Shown in pieces: positions 1 to 8,110 of a stretch of DNA of 64,000 nucleotides. This DNA is from JAFLBI01 sp964616465. GTDB lineage: Bacteria; Bacteroidota; Bacteroidia; Chitinophagales; Chitinophagaceae. The notes beneath the pieces were generated by a model. The model worked only from the letters and a program-made list of their open reading frames with translations. It was not told the DNA's origin and searched no databases. A program made the position numbers and the translations under genes. Position 1 is the stretch's first letter; each line of letters starts with the position of its first letter. Location of the stretch: positions 1 to 64,000 of the forward strand of contig CAZTTO010000004.1 in the NCBI GenBank assembly GCA_964616465.1, given 5' to 3'.

Positions 1-1559
1 CGATTACTGCATCTAATGCAACAGGAACTGGACTAGCTAACTATACGATTACTTATAACAATGGTACGCTAACTGTGAACCCAGCAGCATTAACCATCAC
101 AGCTAACAATTCCAACAAGACCTATGGTGCAACAGCAAGTCTAAGTAATTTTACAGCTACTGGACTAGTAAACAGCGATGCAGTGAGTGCAGTCACTTTA
201 AGCTCATCTGGATCACCAGCAACTGCAGCGGTAGGCACTTATCCGATTACTGCATCTAATGCAACAGGAACGGGATTAGGTAACTATACCATCACTTACA
301 ACAATGGTACGCTAACAGTTAACCCAGCTGCATTAACCATCACGGCAAACAATGCAAGCAAGACCTATGGTGCAACAGCAAGTCTAAGTAATTTTACAGC
401 TACTGGACTAGTAAACAGCGATGCAGTGAGTGCAGTCACTTTAAGCTCAACTGGATCACCAGCAACAGCAGCAGTTGGTACTTATCCGATTACTGCATCT
501 AATGCAACTGGAACTGGACTAGGTAACTACACCATAACGTACAACAACGGTACGCTCACAGTTAACCCAGCTGCATTAACCATCACAGCTAACAATGCCA
601 ACAAGTTTTATGGCCTAACTCTAAACCTAACACAGTTTACAACAACTGGATTAGTAAACAGCGATGCAGTGAGTGCAGTTACTTTAAGCTCAACTGGATC
701 ACCTGCAACTGCATCAGTAGGTAATTATCCGATTACTGCATCTAATGCAACTGGAACGGGATTAGGTAACTATACCATTACTTATAACAATGGAACCATG
801 ACCGTTTTACCAATATCACTCACCATTACTGCAGCCAATCAGACCAAGTGTCAAGGTGTTGCTTTCAACATACTAAGTGACGCTTGGGGTGTGAATGGGT
901 TGGTGAATGGCGACAGGGTGAATAGTGTGAACTTGTTTAGTGTTGGAGCTAGTATAGGAGCAGCTGCAGGAACTTACAACATTGTTCCATCAGGAGCAAC
1001 GGGTGTTGGATTGAGCAATTATACTATAACATACATCAATGGAACATTTACTGTGAATGCACTTCCTACTGTTACAGCAAGCGCGAGCAGTAGCTCGGTG
1101 AGTCGTGGTAGAAATGTAACCCTCACTGCAACAGGAACTGGAAGCTTTTCTTGGAGTCCGTCATTTGGTTTAGTTAGTCCAAATGCAGCTGTTACAGAAG
1201 CAAGGGTTATAGAATCTTCTACCTATACAGTTACGCTAACTGGATTAAATGGTTGTAGAAATTCAGCTAGTGTTACTGTTGAGTCGATTGAAGACTTTTT
1301 TGTTGAGCCAAGCATATTATTTACACCCAATGGCGATGGTATTAATGATCGATTTGTGATTAACAACATAGACGTATATCCACAAAATAGGGTACAGGTA
1401 TTTGATAGATCTGGCAAGCTCATATTTGAGCAGAATAACTACAGCAATAATTGGGATGGGAATGTAGGAGGACGTCCACTTGCGAAAGATACCTATTTCT
1501 ATGTCCTCTCTGTAAAAGGAAAGATCATTAAACGAGGCTCTATCACTTTAATTCGATAA
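1..1559 (+). CDS. MBG-repeat surface protein with T9SS type B sorting domain (5' truncated)
   Basis: The reading frame is already open at the left edge, so the N-terminus lies outside the window. The visible part holds MBG-type (bacterial Ig-like) repeats built around 'LTITANN' and 'NYTITYNNGT', each exactly 81 residues long. Copies begin at bases 84, 327 and 570 and are nearly identical; a diverged fourth begins near 813. A PKD-like segment follows. The end matches the gliding-motility-associated C-terminal domain (TIGR04131): 'FTPNGDGINDRF', then 'VQVFDRSGKLIFE', 'NNWDG' and a final 'GSITLIR'. In Bacteroidota this domain sends large adhesins to the cell surface through the type IX secretion system. 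The next gene encodes a PorP/SprF protein, the usual partner of such cargo. An adhesin role is inferred. Confidence 0.9.
   Translation, partial: ITASNATGTGLANYTITYNNGTLTVNPAALTITANNSNKTYGATASLSNFTATGLVNSDAVSAVTLSSSGSPATAAVGTYPITASNATGTGLGNYTITYNNGTLTVNPAALTITANNASKTYGATASLSNFTATGLVNSDAVSAVTLSSTGSPATAAVGTYPITASNATGTGLGNYTITYNNGTLTVNPAALTITANNANKFYGLTLNLTQFTTTGLVNSDAVSAVTLSSTGSPATASVGNYPITASNATGTGLGNYTITYNNGTMTVLPISLTITAANQTKCQGVAFNILSDAWGVNGLVNGDRVNSVNLFSVGASIGAAAGTYNIVPSGATGVGLSNYTITYINGTFTVNALPTVTASASSSSVSRGRNVTLTATGTGSFSWSPSFGLVSPNAAVTEARVIESSTYTVTLTGLNGCRNSASVTVESIEDFFVEPSILFTPNGDGINDRFVINNIDVYPQNRVQVFDRSGKLIFEQNNYSNNWDGNVGGRPLAKDTYFYVLSVKGKIIKRGSITLIR
84..812 (+). repeat. Three tandem 243-bp MBG repeat units, nearly identical
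   Basis: Units start at 84, 327 and 570, so the period is exactly 243 bp (81 codons). They differ by scattered, mostly silent bases, except the third, which diverges at 'NKFYGLTLNLTQF'. Bases 3-83 are the tail of a further copy. The near identity points to recent duplication or gene conversion. Confidence 0.9.
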
Positions 1560-1604
1560 TCAATTAATTGTGAAAGCATCTTTTTTAACCTCAAATCAGT
1601 AGTA

Positions 1605-2504
1605 ATGAAACATCATAATCATATTCGCTTTTTTTCAAGCTTAGTATTGTTGGTATTAGTTATTTCAGCAAACCAAGTATTTGCCCAACAACAAATGGAA
1701 ATTGGTATGAGCCAATATTTCAGAAATAGACTTACTTGGAACAGTGCATACACGGGAGCTGATGGGAATCGTATTTATGCTATGCAAAACAGAAGCTGGG
1801 GTGGATTTGATGGGGCCCCTGTATTAGTCAGTTTGAGTGGAGAAATGAACTTTGGCAAGAATTCAGCTGCAGGGGTACAAATGATTTCTGATAAATCTGG
1901 GGTTTTGAATAGAACCCATGGATTAGTTAATTATGCCTATAAAGTCCAATTTAGTCAAGATCAGGTGCTGCGACTAGGTGTTGCACTTTCGTTCAATGCA
2001 GAGCGATTAGATGCAGGTTTACTCAATGGCAATATTGATCCTGTTATTGCAAATTATGCAAATAATAAATTTCAATTTGATGGAAATTTTGGAGCAGTTT
2101 ATCAGGTTGGTGATTTAGATGTAGGAGTTTCTTTTAATAGAATTGGTAATAATTTACGTAAAGTAACCAACGATAATGCAAATATTGCCATTGCTCAGAT
2201 GGGATTTAATTATCGAATGAGTTTAACGGCAGATGAAAAGGTATTAATGCGAACCCTTGCTATGTGTAGGTTGTATAAGGAGACTGAACCTATCTTTGAT
2301 ATTGGTGCAGAATTCGCTTACAACGAATTATTTCATATAATGGCAGTGTACCAAACCGTTGGTAATGTTCGAGCAGGTGCGGGAATTAGAAAGTCGGGAT
2401 TGGGTGAACTTAATTTCTTTTATAATACCAATAGTCGTATTTCAAATAATGCCAGTCAGCAGTATGAGATAGGTGCGGGAATTTATTTAAAGAAGAGGAA
2501 TTAA
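1605..2504 (+). CDS. PorP/SprF family type IX secretion outer-membrane protein
   Basis: This 299-residue protein starts with a clear signal peptide ending at 'ANQVFA' (about residue 27). It continues as alternating beta-barrel-like segments with the family's layout: an N-terminal 'YFRNRLTWNSAYTGADG' asking for a mature barrel, 'AAGVQMISDKSGVL' in the middle and 'GNVRAGAGIRKSGLGELNFFYN' split features near the end. PorP/SprF proteins sit in the outer membrane and are needed to export or anchor T9SS type B substrates. The gene lies 45 bp behind the MBG/type B cargo gene on the same strand, so the two probably form a cargo-partner pair. The family call is firm; the pairing is inferred from position. 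Confidence 0.88.
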   Translation: MKHHNHIRFFSSLVLLVLVISANQVFAQQQMEIGMSQYFRNRLTWNSAYTGADGNRIYAMQNRSWGGFDGAPVLVSLSGEMNFGKNSAAGVQMISDKSGVLNRTHGLVNYAYKVQFSQDQVLRLGVALSFNAERLDAGLLNGNIDPVIANYANNKFQFDGNFGAVYQVGDLDVGVSFNRIGNNLRKVTNDNANIAIAQMGFNYRMSLTADEKVLMRTLAMCRLYKETEPIFDIGAEFAYNELFHIMAVYQTVGNVRAGAGIRKSGLGELNFFYNTNSRISNNASQQYEIGAGIYLKKRN

Positions 2505-2584
2505 AAAGAGAGTCTATTTCATTATTGATAGAGGCTCATATTATATTGTTGAAATTAAAATATTAAAACTGCTAAATCATCAAT

Positions 2585-3130
2585 TTAATTCGCAGATAAA
2601 TCTTGCTCTTTCACCCGCCTAATTTGTTCAATACATTTATGCTTTTGATTCTGAGCATTGTGTCGAGATGAATATCCATATTCTTTTTGAATTTGCTCTA
2701 TTGCTTTATTTTTAAAAAACATGTCATGTATCAATCCTTTACAGTGTTCTGTAATTTTATGTAAATAGCCTTGGAGTTTCTCAAAATAATTCTTCTCTTG
2801 TTCAATTTGGTTACTTATTTCTTCTAGAAATTGATTGTCATATACTTCTGTATACTCTAGTATATGGTAAGGGTTTCTCAGTTTCTTTAACCATAAATTC
2901 TTAGCAATTGCCATAATGTAGGTTTTAATAGATGCAGTAAGTACAAAATTGTCCTGCCGGAGTTTTTCCAGCAGAACAATCATGGTATCTTGAAATAGGT
3001 CCTCTGCATCATTCAAATAGCCGTGATTATTAAGTACAAATCGCTTTACTATTGCAAAATGTGCTTTATATAAATCGCCAAATGCACTACTATTTTCGCC
3101 TTTTAGGTCTTTAATTATATTGTTATCCAT
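2585..3130 (-). CDS. ECF-like RNA polymerase sigma-70 family factor
   Basis: This 181-residue protein has a sigma region 2 around residues 10-80, with 'AFGDLYKAHFAIVKRFV', 'DAEDLFQDTMIVLLEKL' and 'IKTYIMAIAKNLWLKKLR', the core-binding and -10 recognition helices of sigma-70 proteins. Region 4 at about 105-170 is weaker and ends in 'YSSRHNAQNQKHKCIEQIRR'. It is the last gene of a three-gene minus-strand run: its start codon lies one base beyond the stop of the membrane-protein gene. No FecR-type or zinc-finger anti-sigma gene is adjacent. The upstream membrane or thioredoxin-like protein could therefore be involved in its control, but that is only inferred. Confidence 0.85.
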   Translation of the reverse strand: MDNNIIKDLKGENSSAFGDLYKAHFAIVKRFVLNNHGYLNDAEDLFQDTMIVLLEKLRQDNFVLTASIKTYIMAIAKNLWLKKLRNPYHILEYTEVYDNQFLEEISNQIEQEKNYFEKLQGYLHKITEHCKGLIHDMFFKNKAIEQIQKEYGYSSRHNAQNQKHKCIEQIRRVKEQDLSAN

Positions 3131-3131
3131 T

Positions 3132-3581
3132 TTATGCTACGCTACAAGATTGTTTTGAACAGTAAGATTCGCCCACAGTTTTTGAAACACTTACTCCATA
3201 AATAACATGGCCTATGAGACTTCCAGTCATTATCAAAAACATAGAACCTTCCATCATAGGCATCGAAACCATTGCGCCCATAATTGCCATAACTACTTGT
3301 GCAAGAATAAAAACAATCAATCCAAAAACTACCCCTTTGAGATACACGTTGTCAATTTTCCACTTGAATATACATAAATAAGTGTACATAAATGCAAATG
3401 TAATTCCAATCATAAAGTGCATAATCCATCCAACGATTGCTGATGTACCAGTCATTTCAGCTAGCATATTTGGAGCAGACATTTTAGGCATACCCATCAT
3501 GGGTGCAAATACTGTTACTAAAGTCATCATAACTGTACCAATGATACCTGCTAATACTGTTTTTTGGTTAGTGTTATTCAT
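3132..3581 (-). CDS. Small Met-rich integral membrane protein with Cys-containing tail
   Basis: The 149 residues form about four hydrophobic segments (roughly 8-28, 48-70, 82-105 and 115-137). The loops are rich in methionine ('APMMGMPKMSAPNM', 'MGAMVSMPMMEGSMF') and the C-terminal tail reads 'SYCSKQSCSVA', with two cysteines. The 'GSLIGHVIYG' stretch resembles small DUF6789-like membrane proteins, but I cannot confirm the family. The gene is packed between a thioredoxin-like gene (4 bp upstream) and a sigma-factor gene (1 bp downstream). Methionine and cysteine clusters suggest soft-metal or redox chemistry as a hypothesis; no function is known to me. Confidence 0.75.
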   Translation of the reverse strand: MNNTNQKTVLAGIIGTVMMTLVTVFAPMMGMPKMSAPNMLAEMTGTSAIVGWIMHFMIGITFAFMYTYLCIFKWKIDNVYLKGVVFGLIVFILAQVVMAIMGAMVSMPMMEGSMFLIMTGSLIGHVIYGVSVSKTVGESYCSKQSCSVA

Positions 3582-3585
3582 GATA

Positions 3586-3999
3586 TTATTTTTTGGATTT
3601 ATCTAATGCTTTTTGGTAAGCCATCATGATTTCTTCATTAGATTTAGCGACACTCACTTTACTAATGAGCTCTTTACTTTCTGCATCAATGAAGTAAAGT
3701 ACCCCGGTGCCAGTATTCTTTTTTGCAAAAGCAGTTACACCAATTTTTTCAAGCATAGAAGCAGATGCGGCTTTTGATTCATCATTGGATAGATCGTTCA
3801 TTACAAGTTGTACATCCTTATTTTGCATGAGCATAGGCATTAAATCTGCTTCCACTCGAGCGCCATTGGCTTTGCAAACTGGGCACCAAGAAGCCTTATT
3901 TAGTAACGCAATTACTTTGGGTGCTTGTGCGGAAGCACTGAACATACCAATAACAGTTATAATAACTGCAAATCCGATTTTTTTAAATGTGGTTGTCAT
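3586..3999 (-). CDS. Exported thioredoxin-like protein
   Basis: With the start at base 3999 the product is 137 residues and begins with a signal peptide (cleavage near 'SASAQ', residue 25). A longer frame starting at 4041 would put a charged stretch in front of that signal and is less likely. The mature part carries 'NKASWCPVCKANG', a thioredoxin-type active site with Cys39 and Cys42 spaced as CPVC. The remainder is alternating strand and helix typical of the fold. The gene leads a minus-strand run with the Met-rich membrane protein and the sigma factor. A periplasmic thiol-reducing or sensing role is inferred. Confidence 0.8.
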   Translation of the reverse strand: MTTTFKKIGFAVIITVIGMFSASAQAPKVIALLNKASWCPVCKANGARVEADLMPMLMQNKDVQLVMNDLSNDESKAASASMLEKIGVTAFAKKNTGTGVLYFIDAESKELISKVSVAKSNEEIMMAYQKALDKSKK

Positions 4000-4041
4000 T
4001 TTTTTAAGTTTTAAATTGTTAGACTTATATCTATATACCAT

Positions 4042-4402
4042 AACTCTAAATAAATCACCCGCTGTTAAAAAATATATTTTGAGGGAAGAATGCAGCTCAA
4101 AAAAATGAAAATAAAAGCTGGAGGAAAAAAGTAGTAATGATATCGATCAAGGAGCTTTCGGGAACTTCCTATCGATTTAAAAAGTACTAATGAGTTTTCC
4201 GAAAACTTGATCAATAATTATCTTTTCTAGAGTTAAATTGTTTTTTTTCGTTGGATTCATAGATAATCTCTATCCCAACAATAAAACCTTGTGCTTTTAT
4301 GCTTTCACGATAATTCTAAAAAATTTTCTGTTAGTATTCTTAAGTTTAGATGTTGATTATAAAGAGTACTAGTTTTTCTTTAATTTTATTCTATAAGCAA
4401 TT
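4042..4402. other. Intergenic DNA with an imperfect inverted repeat
   Basis: This AT-rich stretch separates the divergent sigma-operon and M14 peptidase. I see no gene in it. Around 4145-4161 and 4199-4212 there are two arms, GATCAAG...CTTTCGG and CCGAAAACTTGATC, forming an imperfect inverted repeat. It might be an operator or a transcript hairpin, but nothing confirms this. Confidence 0.4.
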
Positions 4403-4504
4403 ATGAACAAAAAATTTCACCAAACCAATACTTTCAAATTCATAATAGGTATCGCAGTCGGTATGTTGCTGTATAAAATTATCTTCAAGTTGTTTTTTGA
4501 GTAG
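4403..4504 (+). CDS. Possible 33-residue single-pass membrane peptide
   Basis: An ATG at 4403 opens a 33-codon frame to a TAG at 4502. The peptide has a polar, basic N-terminus ('MNKKFHQTNTFK') followed by a hydrophobic helix ('FIIGIAVGMLLYKIIFKLFF'). A strong hairpin followed by a T-run begins right at its stop codon, as if a short transcript ended there. Its basic start, hydrophobic core and own terminator argue for a real small gene, but the length alone cannot exclude chance. I do not recognise a family. Confidence 0.45.
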   Translation: MNKKFHQTNTFKFIIGIAVGMLLYKIIFKLFFE

Positions 4505-4527
4505 CCAATTTTTGGTTGCTCAATTTT
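4499..4527 (+). terminator. Hairpin plus T-run terminator
   Basis: Arms 4499-4508 and 4512-4521 pair over ten base pairs (two of them G-U) around a three-base loop, followed by AATTTTT. It overlaps the stop codon of the 33-residue frame. Confidence 0.6.
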
Positions 4528-4688
4528 TATAAGAAATATGCACTGTCGCTTAAGGGATTAACATATTTTCATTTTTAAAGATGGCTTGCTAATACCCCTC
4601 TGCATCTTAATCGCCTATCCCTTCTCATTCATCCATTTTCGTTTTTTTCTCTCTTTTCAATCTGTATCTTTCCCAAAATTCTTCCATT

Positions 4689-7244
4689 ATGAAGCCTATT
4701 TTTTACGCGTTGCTTGTACTGATCTCTATTAACCTGCAAGCCCAGCCTTTAAGTTATTATCTGCCTAATAATGTGCAGTACGACCCCACAATCCCAACTC
4801 CAGCTTCGGTCATTGGACATGAAGTGGGGCAGTGGCATGTTACACATGATAAGTTGGTTATGTATATGGAAGCAGTAGCTAAGGCTTCACCGAGAATTCA
4901 ATTGCAATACTTAGGTAACACCTATGAATCACGCAAGCAACTTGCTTTAATTGTTACGCACCCCGATAATCATAAAAACCTCGAAAATATTCGCTCGCAA
5001 CATATTCGCTGGTCGCAGGAAGCTGCTGCTCCTTCAACCAATATTGATCAAATGCCAGTGGTAATGCTCCTCGGACATAGCATACACGGAAATGAAAGCA
5101 GTGGCAGCAACGCAGCTTTGTTAACAGCCTACTATCTTGCTGCTGCACAGGGGCCACAAATAGAGCAGGTACTTCGTAATTCAGTTATTTTATTAGATCC
5201 GAGCTTCAATCCAGATGGCTTGAACCGCTTTGCAACTTGGGCTAATATGCATAAAAGCAGCACGCTCGTAACAGATCCTCAGGCGCGCGAATTCAATGAA
5301 GTGTGGCCAGGTGGAAGATTCAACCATTATTGGTTCGACCTTAACCGCGATTGGCTTCCTGCGCAACATGTGGAGAGTAGAAATCGCTTGAAATTTTTTC
5401 ATGACTGGAAACCTAATATCCTAACAGATCATCACGAAATGGGGTCTAATGCTACTTTCTTTTTTCAGCCCGGTGTTCCTAGTCGTGTTAACCCGAATAC
5501 CCCCGCTCGCAATCAACAGTTAACTGCTGGAATCGCAACTTTTCATGGACACTCATTAGATAGTATTGGTTCATTTTATTATACCAAAGAAGGGTACGAT
5601 GATTTCTATTATGGAAAAGGCTCTACTTATCCCGATATTCAAGGTGCTATTGGTATTTTGTTTGAACAAGCAAGCAGTCGCGGTCATGCACAAGAAACCG
5701 ATAATGGTGTACTCACTTTTGAATTCACCATTCGCAATCAGTTTGTAACCGCACTTTCAACTATTGCAGCAGGCGTTTCTATGAGGAAGGACTTACTGCA
5801 GTATCAGCGAGACTTTTTCAGAGATGTAGAAAAAGAAGCAGCGCAATATGCTTCGAAAGCATTTGTGTTTTCTGAGCCAAAGGATAAAAGCAGAACACAA
5901 ATATTTATTGATATGCTATTGCGCCATCAAATTCAAGTATTTCAAGTGAAACAAAACTTGCAAGCCGATGGAAAGACCTTTGCAGCTGGCGAATCTTATT
6001 TAGTGCCAACTCAGCAACCCCAATTCAAACTAATCAAAACCATTTTCGAAAAAACGTTCGATTATAAGGACAGTTTGTTTTACGATGTAACTGCATGGAC
6101 TGTTCCATTGGCTTTTGGTTTGCCGTACGCTGGACTCACTACAGGATGGGAAGCTGCCAAAGGAGCAACAGTCAACGCAGCTGAACAACCTAAAGGTGAA
6201 GTGCTTGGAAAAAGTAATTATGCTTACGCATTTACTTGGGAAGATTTTTATGCACCACGTTTGTTACACGGCTTACAAAACAGAGGTATACAAGCGAAGG
6301 TGGCTAGTCAGATTTTAGAAACCACTGCAACAAATGGACAAAAACTCTTTTTGGGTTATGGATCTATCCTAATTCCGGTAAGCGGACAATCACTTTCTTC
6401 TGATCAATTGCATAAAGTATTACAAGAAGAAGTGGCTGCTACCAATATTCAAATCCACGCCATCCATGCAGGCTTATCTTCAAAAGGAATTGATTTAGGA
6501 AGTGGAAGTTTCTTAAAAGTGAAAAAACCATCTGTTTTATTAATGGGAGGAGTGGGTACGAGTGCTTTAGATGTGGGTGAAATCTGGCATTTCTTAGATA
6601 CACGCATGCAGATACCGGTAAGTATAGTTGATGCTAATCGTTTTAGAACTATTTCATTGAATAGATATAACGTAATTATTATGCCAAGTGGCAGCTACAG
6701 CGACTGGGATAAGCCAGAATTTGATAAACTAAGGACTTGGGTGTCTGGCGGAGGAACTTTAATTGCAACAGAAGATGCTACAGCGCTCTTGGCGCGTCAG
6801 GGTATTACAAGGGTACTGTTCCGCAATGCCGAAGAAAAGCGAGATACAACCCTCAATTTACCTTATTACCTGCGCAGCGATGAAATTAGGGCTAAGGATA
6901 TGACAGGCTCAATATTTGAGGCTAAAATGGATTTGACACATCCAATTGCATGGGGTTACCATCGTCCAGAGGTGGCTGTATTTAAAAGCAATACATTGTT
7001 CATGGACCAAAATAATAACCCATACGATTCTCCTGTTATGTACACTGAACAGCCTTTATTGAGCGGTTATATGTACCGAGGCTATCGAAATCTCATTAAA
7101 CAATCGGCTGTTATAAATGTGGATGCAGTAGGAAGAGGAAGGGTGATTAGCATGGTCGACAACCTGAATTTCAGGGCTTTTTGGTTGGGAACAGGGAAAA
7201 TGTTCATGAATGCCGTGTACTTCGGCGACCAAATAAGGCTCTAA
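4689..7244 (+). CDS. M14 family zinc carboxypeptidase, exported
   Basis: This 851-residue protein starts with a signal peptide (about residues 1-18, 'INLQAQ'). The M14 domain shows the zinc motif HxxE within 'GHSIHGNESSG' (His133, Glu136), then 'NPDG' near 174, 'DLNRD' near 217 and a histidine pair in 'TDHHEMG' near 248 that should supply the third zinc ligand. The C-terminal third carries a Rossmann-like part resembling a class I glutamine-amidotransferase fold ('VLLMGGVGTSALDVGEIW', 'YNVIIMPSG'), as in large Bacteroidota members of this family. It probably degrades peptides or cell-wall material outside the cytoplasm. It stands alone; TATCTTTC about 25 bp before the start is close to the promoter octamer. 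Confidence 0.88.
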   Translation: MKPIFYALLVLISINLQAQPLSYYLPNNVQYDPTIPTPASVIGHEVGQWHVTHDKLVMYMEAVAKASPRIQLQYLGNTYESRKQLALIVTHPDNHKNLENIRSQHIRWSQEAAAPSTNIDQMPVVMLLGHSIHGNESSGSNAALLTAYYLAAAQGPQIEQVLRNSVILLDPSFNPDGLNRFATWANMHKSSTLVTDPQAREFNEVWPGGRFNHYWFDLNRDWLPAQHVESRNRLKFFHDWKPNILTDHHEMGSNATFFFQPGVPSRVNPNTPARNQQLTAGIATFHGHSLDSIGSFYYTKEGYDDFYYGKGSTYPDIQGAIGILFEQASSRGHAQETDNGVLTFEFTIRNQFVTALSTIAAGVSMRKDLLQYQRDFFRDVEKEAAQYASKAFVFSEPKDKSRTQIFIDMLLRHQIQVFQVKQNLQADGKTFAAGESYLVPTQQPQFKLIKTIFEKTFDYKDSLFYDVTAWTVPLAFGLPYAGLTTGWEAAKGATVNAAEQPKGEVLGKSNYAYAFTWEDFYAPRLLHGLQNRGIQAKVASQILETTATNGQKLFLGYGSILIPVSGQSLSSDQLHKVLQEEVAATNIQIHAIHAGLSSKGIDLGSGSFLKVKKPSVLLMGGVGTSALDVGEIWHFLDTRMQIPVSIVDANRFRTISLNRYNVIIMPSGSYSDWDKPEFDKLRTWVSGGGTLIATEDATALLARQGITRVLFRNAEEKRDTTLNLPYYLRSDEIRAKDMTGSIFEAKMDLTHPIAWGYHRPEVAVFKSNTLFMDQNNNPYDSPVMYTEQPLLSGYMYRGYRNLIKQSAVINVDAVGRGRVISMVDNLNFRAFWLGTGKMFMNAVYFGDQIRL

Positions 7245-7364
7245 AAAGGATATTTTTAGGCTGAAATGTGGAAAAACAGGACTTATTTTGTAGCCTTCTT
7301 CAGCCTATGTGAACATTTTTTCGAAAAAACCCTTTTTTTAGATGGAAAATTTAGGAGGTATTCC

Positions 7365-7372
7365 TACCTTTG
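7365..7372 (+). promoter_or_regulatory. TAnnTTTG -7 element before rpmB
   Basis: TACCTTTG matches the Bacteroidota -7 consensus and lies 34 bases before the rpmB start. A T-rich tract near 7333-7339 could serve as the -33 region. Confidence 0.6.
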
Positions 7373-7406
7373 CCGTCCGAAAAAAATCGGAACTAAATTT
7401 TGAGCT

Positions 7407-7643
7407 ATGGCAAGAGTATGTCAGGTAACCGGTAAAAAGCCTCAAACTGGACACAGTGTTTCTCACTCAAACATAAAAACGAAGCGTCGTTTTTTACCAA
7501 ATTTACAAACCAAGCGCTTCTTCTTTGCTGAAGAAGACAGATGGGTAACTTTGAAAGTATCTGCTGATGCTATCAGAACCATCAACAAGAAAGGTTTGGC
7601 TGTAGTAATTAAAGAAATGAGGGCACAGGGTGCTCATATCTAA
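7407..7643 (+). CDS. rpmB: 50S ribosomal protein L28
   Basis: The 78 residues match bacterial L28 along their whole length: 'MARVCQVTGKKPQTGHSVSHS', split as 'VCQVTGKKPQTGH' and 'NIKTKRRFLPNLQ', then 'VSADAIRTINKKGL'. Only one cysteine remains where zinc-binding L28 has pairs, so this is a zinc-independent form. L28 is a large-subunit protein involved in assembly. It is followed by rpmG and a DUF4295 gene, a standard Bacteroidota order, with 25 bp and then 2 bp between genes. Confidence 0.97.
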   Translation: MARVCQVTGKKPQTGHSVSHSNIKTKRRFLPNLQTKRFFFAEEDRWVTLKVSADAIRTINKKGLAVVIKEMRAQGAHI

Positions 7644-7668
7644 TCATACGTATTAAACGAAACGAATC

Positions 7669-7851
7669 ATGGCAAAGAAAGGAAACCGCGTTCAGGTGAT
7701 TCTGGAGTGTACCGAGCACAAGAGCACCAACCTGCCCGGAACAAGCCGCTACATTACCACTAAGAACAAAAAGAATACTCCTGAGCGTCTGGAGTTAAAG
7801 AAGTTCAATCCAATTTTGAAAAAAGTAACTGTTCATAAAGAAATTAAGTAA
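7669..7851 (+). CDS. rpmG: 50S ribosomal protein L33
   Basis: This 60-residue protein carries the L33 signature 'RYITTKNKKNTPERLELKKF' and the usual length. The zinc-binding CxxC pairs are missing: only one Cys remains in 'LECTEHKS' and the later site reads 'KFNPILKK'. It is therefore a C-minus paralogue that does not need zinc. It sits between rpmB and the DUF4295 gene in one transcription unit. Confidence 0.97.
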   Translation: MAKKGNRVQVILECTEHKSTNLPGTSRYITTKNKKNTPERLELKKFNPILKKVTVHKEIK

Positions 7852-7853
7852 TC

Positions 7854-8027
7854 ATGGCAAAAGCAGCATCAAAAAACGCGAAGGTAAAAGACCTCAAGGC
7901 TTCTGCTGAAGCTAAGAACTGGACGAAAGTTATTCGTGCCGTAAGAAGTCCAAAGACTGGCGCTTATACCTTTAAAGAGAACATTGTTCACAAAGACAAG
8001 GTGAAGGATTTCTTAGCCCAAAAATAA
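7854..8027 (+). CDS. DUF4295 family small basic protein
   Basis: A 57-residue frame starts two bases after the rpmG stop. It is very lysine-rich and begins 'MAKAASKNAKVKDLKAS', with 'WTKVIRAVRSPKTGAYTFKE' towards the middle and 'KDKVKDFLAQK' at the end. Proteins of this length and pattern (DUF4295) follow rpmG throughout Bacteroidota and are probably linked to the ribosome. A rho-independent terminator lies 25 bp behind it, so the three genes form a closed unit. The exact role is unknown. Confidence 0.88.
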   Translation: MAKAASKNAKVKDLKASAEAKNWTKVIRAVRSPKTGAYTFKENIVHKDKVKDFLAQK

Positions 8028-8052
8028 TTGGGTGCCTGGTTTTTGAGTGAAG

Positions 8053-8084
8053 AGCTGTTCCGGTTTGGCCGTAACAGCTTTTTT
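8053..8084 (+). terminator. Terminator of the rpmB-rpmG-DUF4295 unit
   Basis: AGCTGTT at 8053-8059 pairs with AACAGCT at 8073-8079 around a GC-rich loop that can pair further, followed by six T. Confidence 0.85.
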
Positions 8085-8110
8085 AGTTTCATTTAAGTTA
8101 TACTTGTAAC

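Noticed and set aside
84..812. Regular direct repeats that might suggest a CRISPR array
   Set aside because: The units are 243 bp long, in frame and translated, with no spacers; they are protein repeats.
3382..3606. A plus-strand hydrophobic frame opposite the Met-rich membrane protein
   Set aside because: It is the antisense of a membrane-protein gene, where hydrophobic shadows are expected.
4042..4402. A gene in the non-coding stretch upstream of the M14 peptidase
   Set aside because: No frame with a plausible protein could be found besides the 33-residue one listed.
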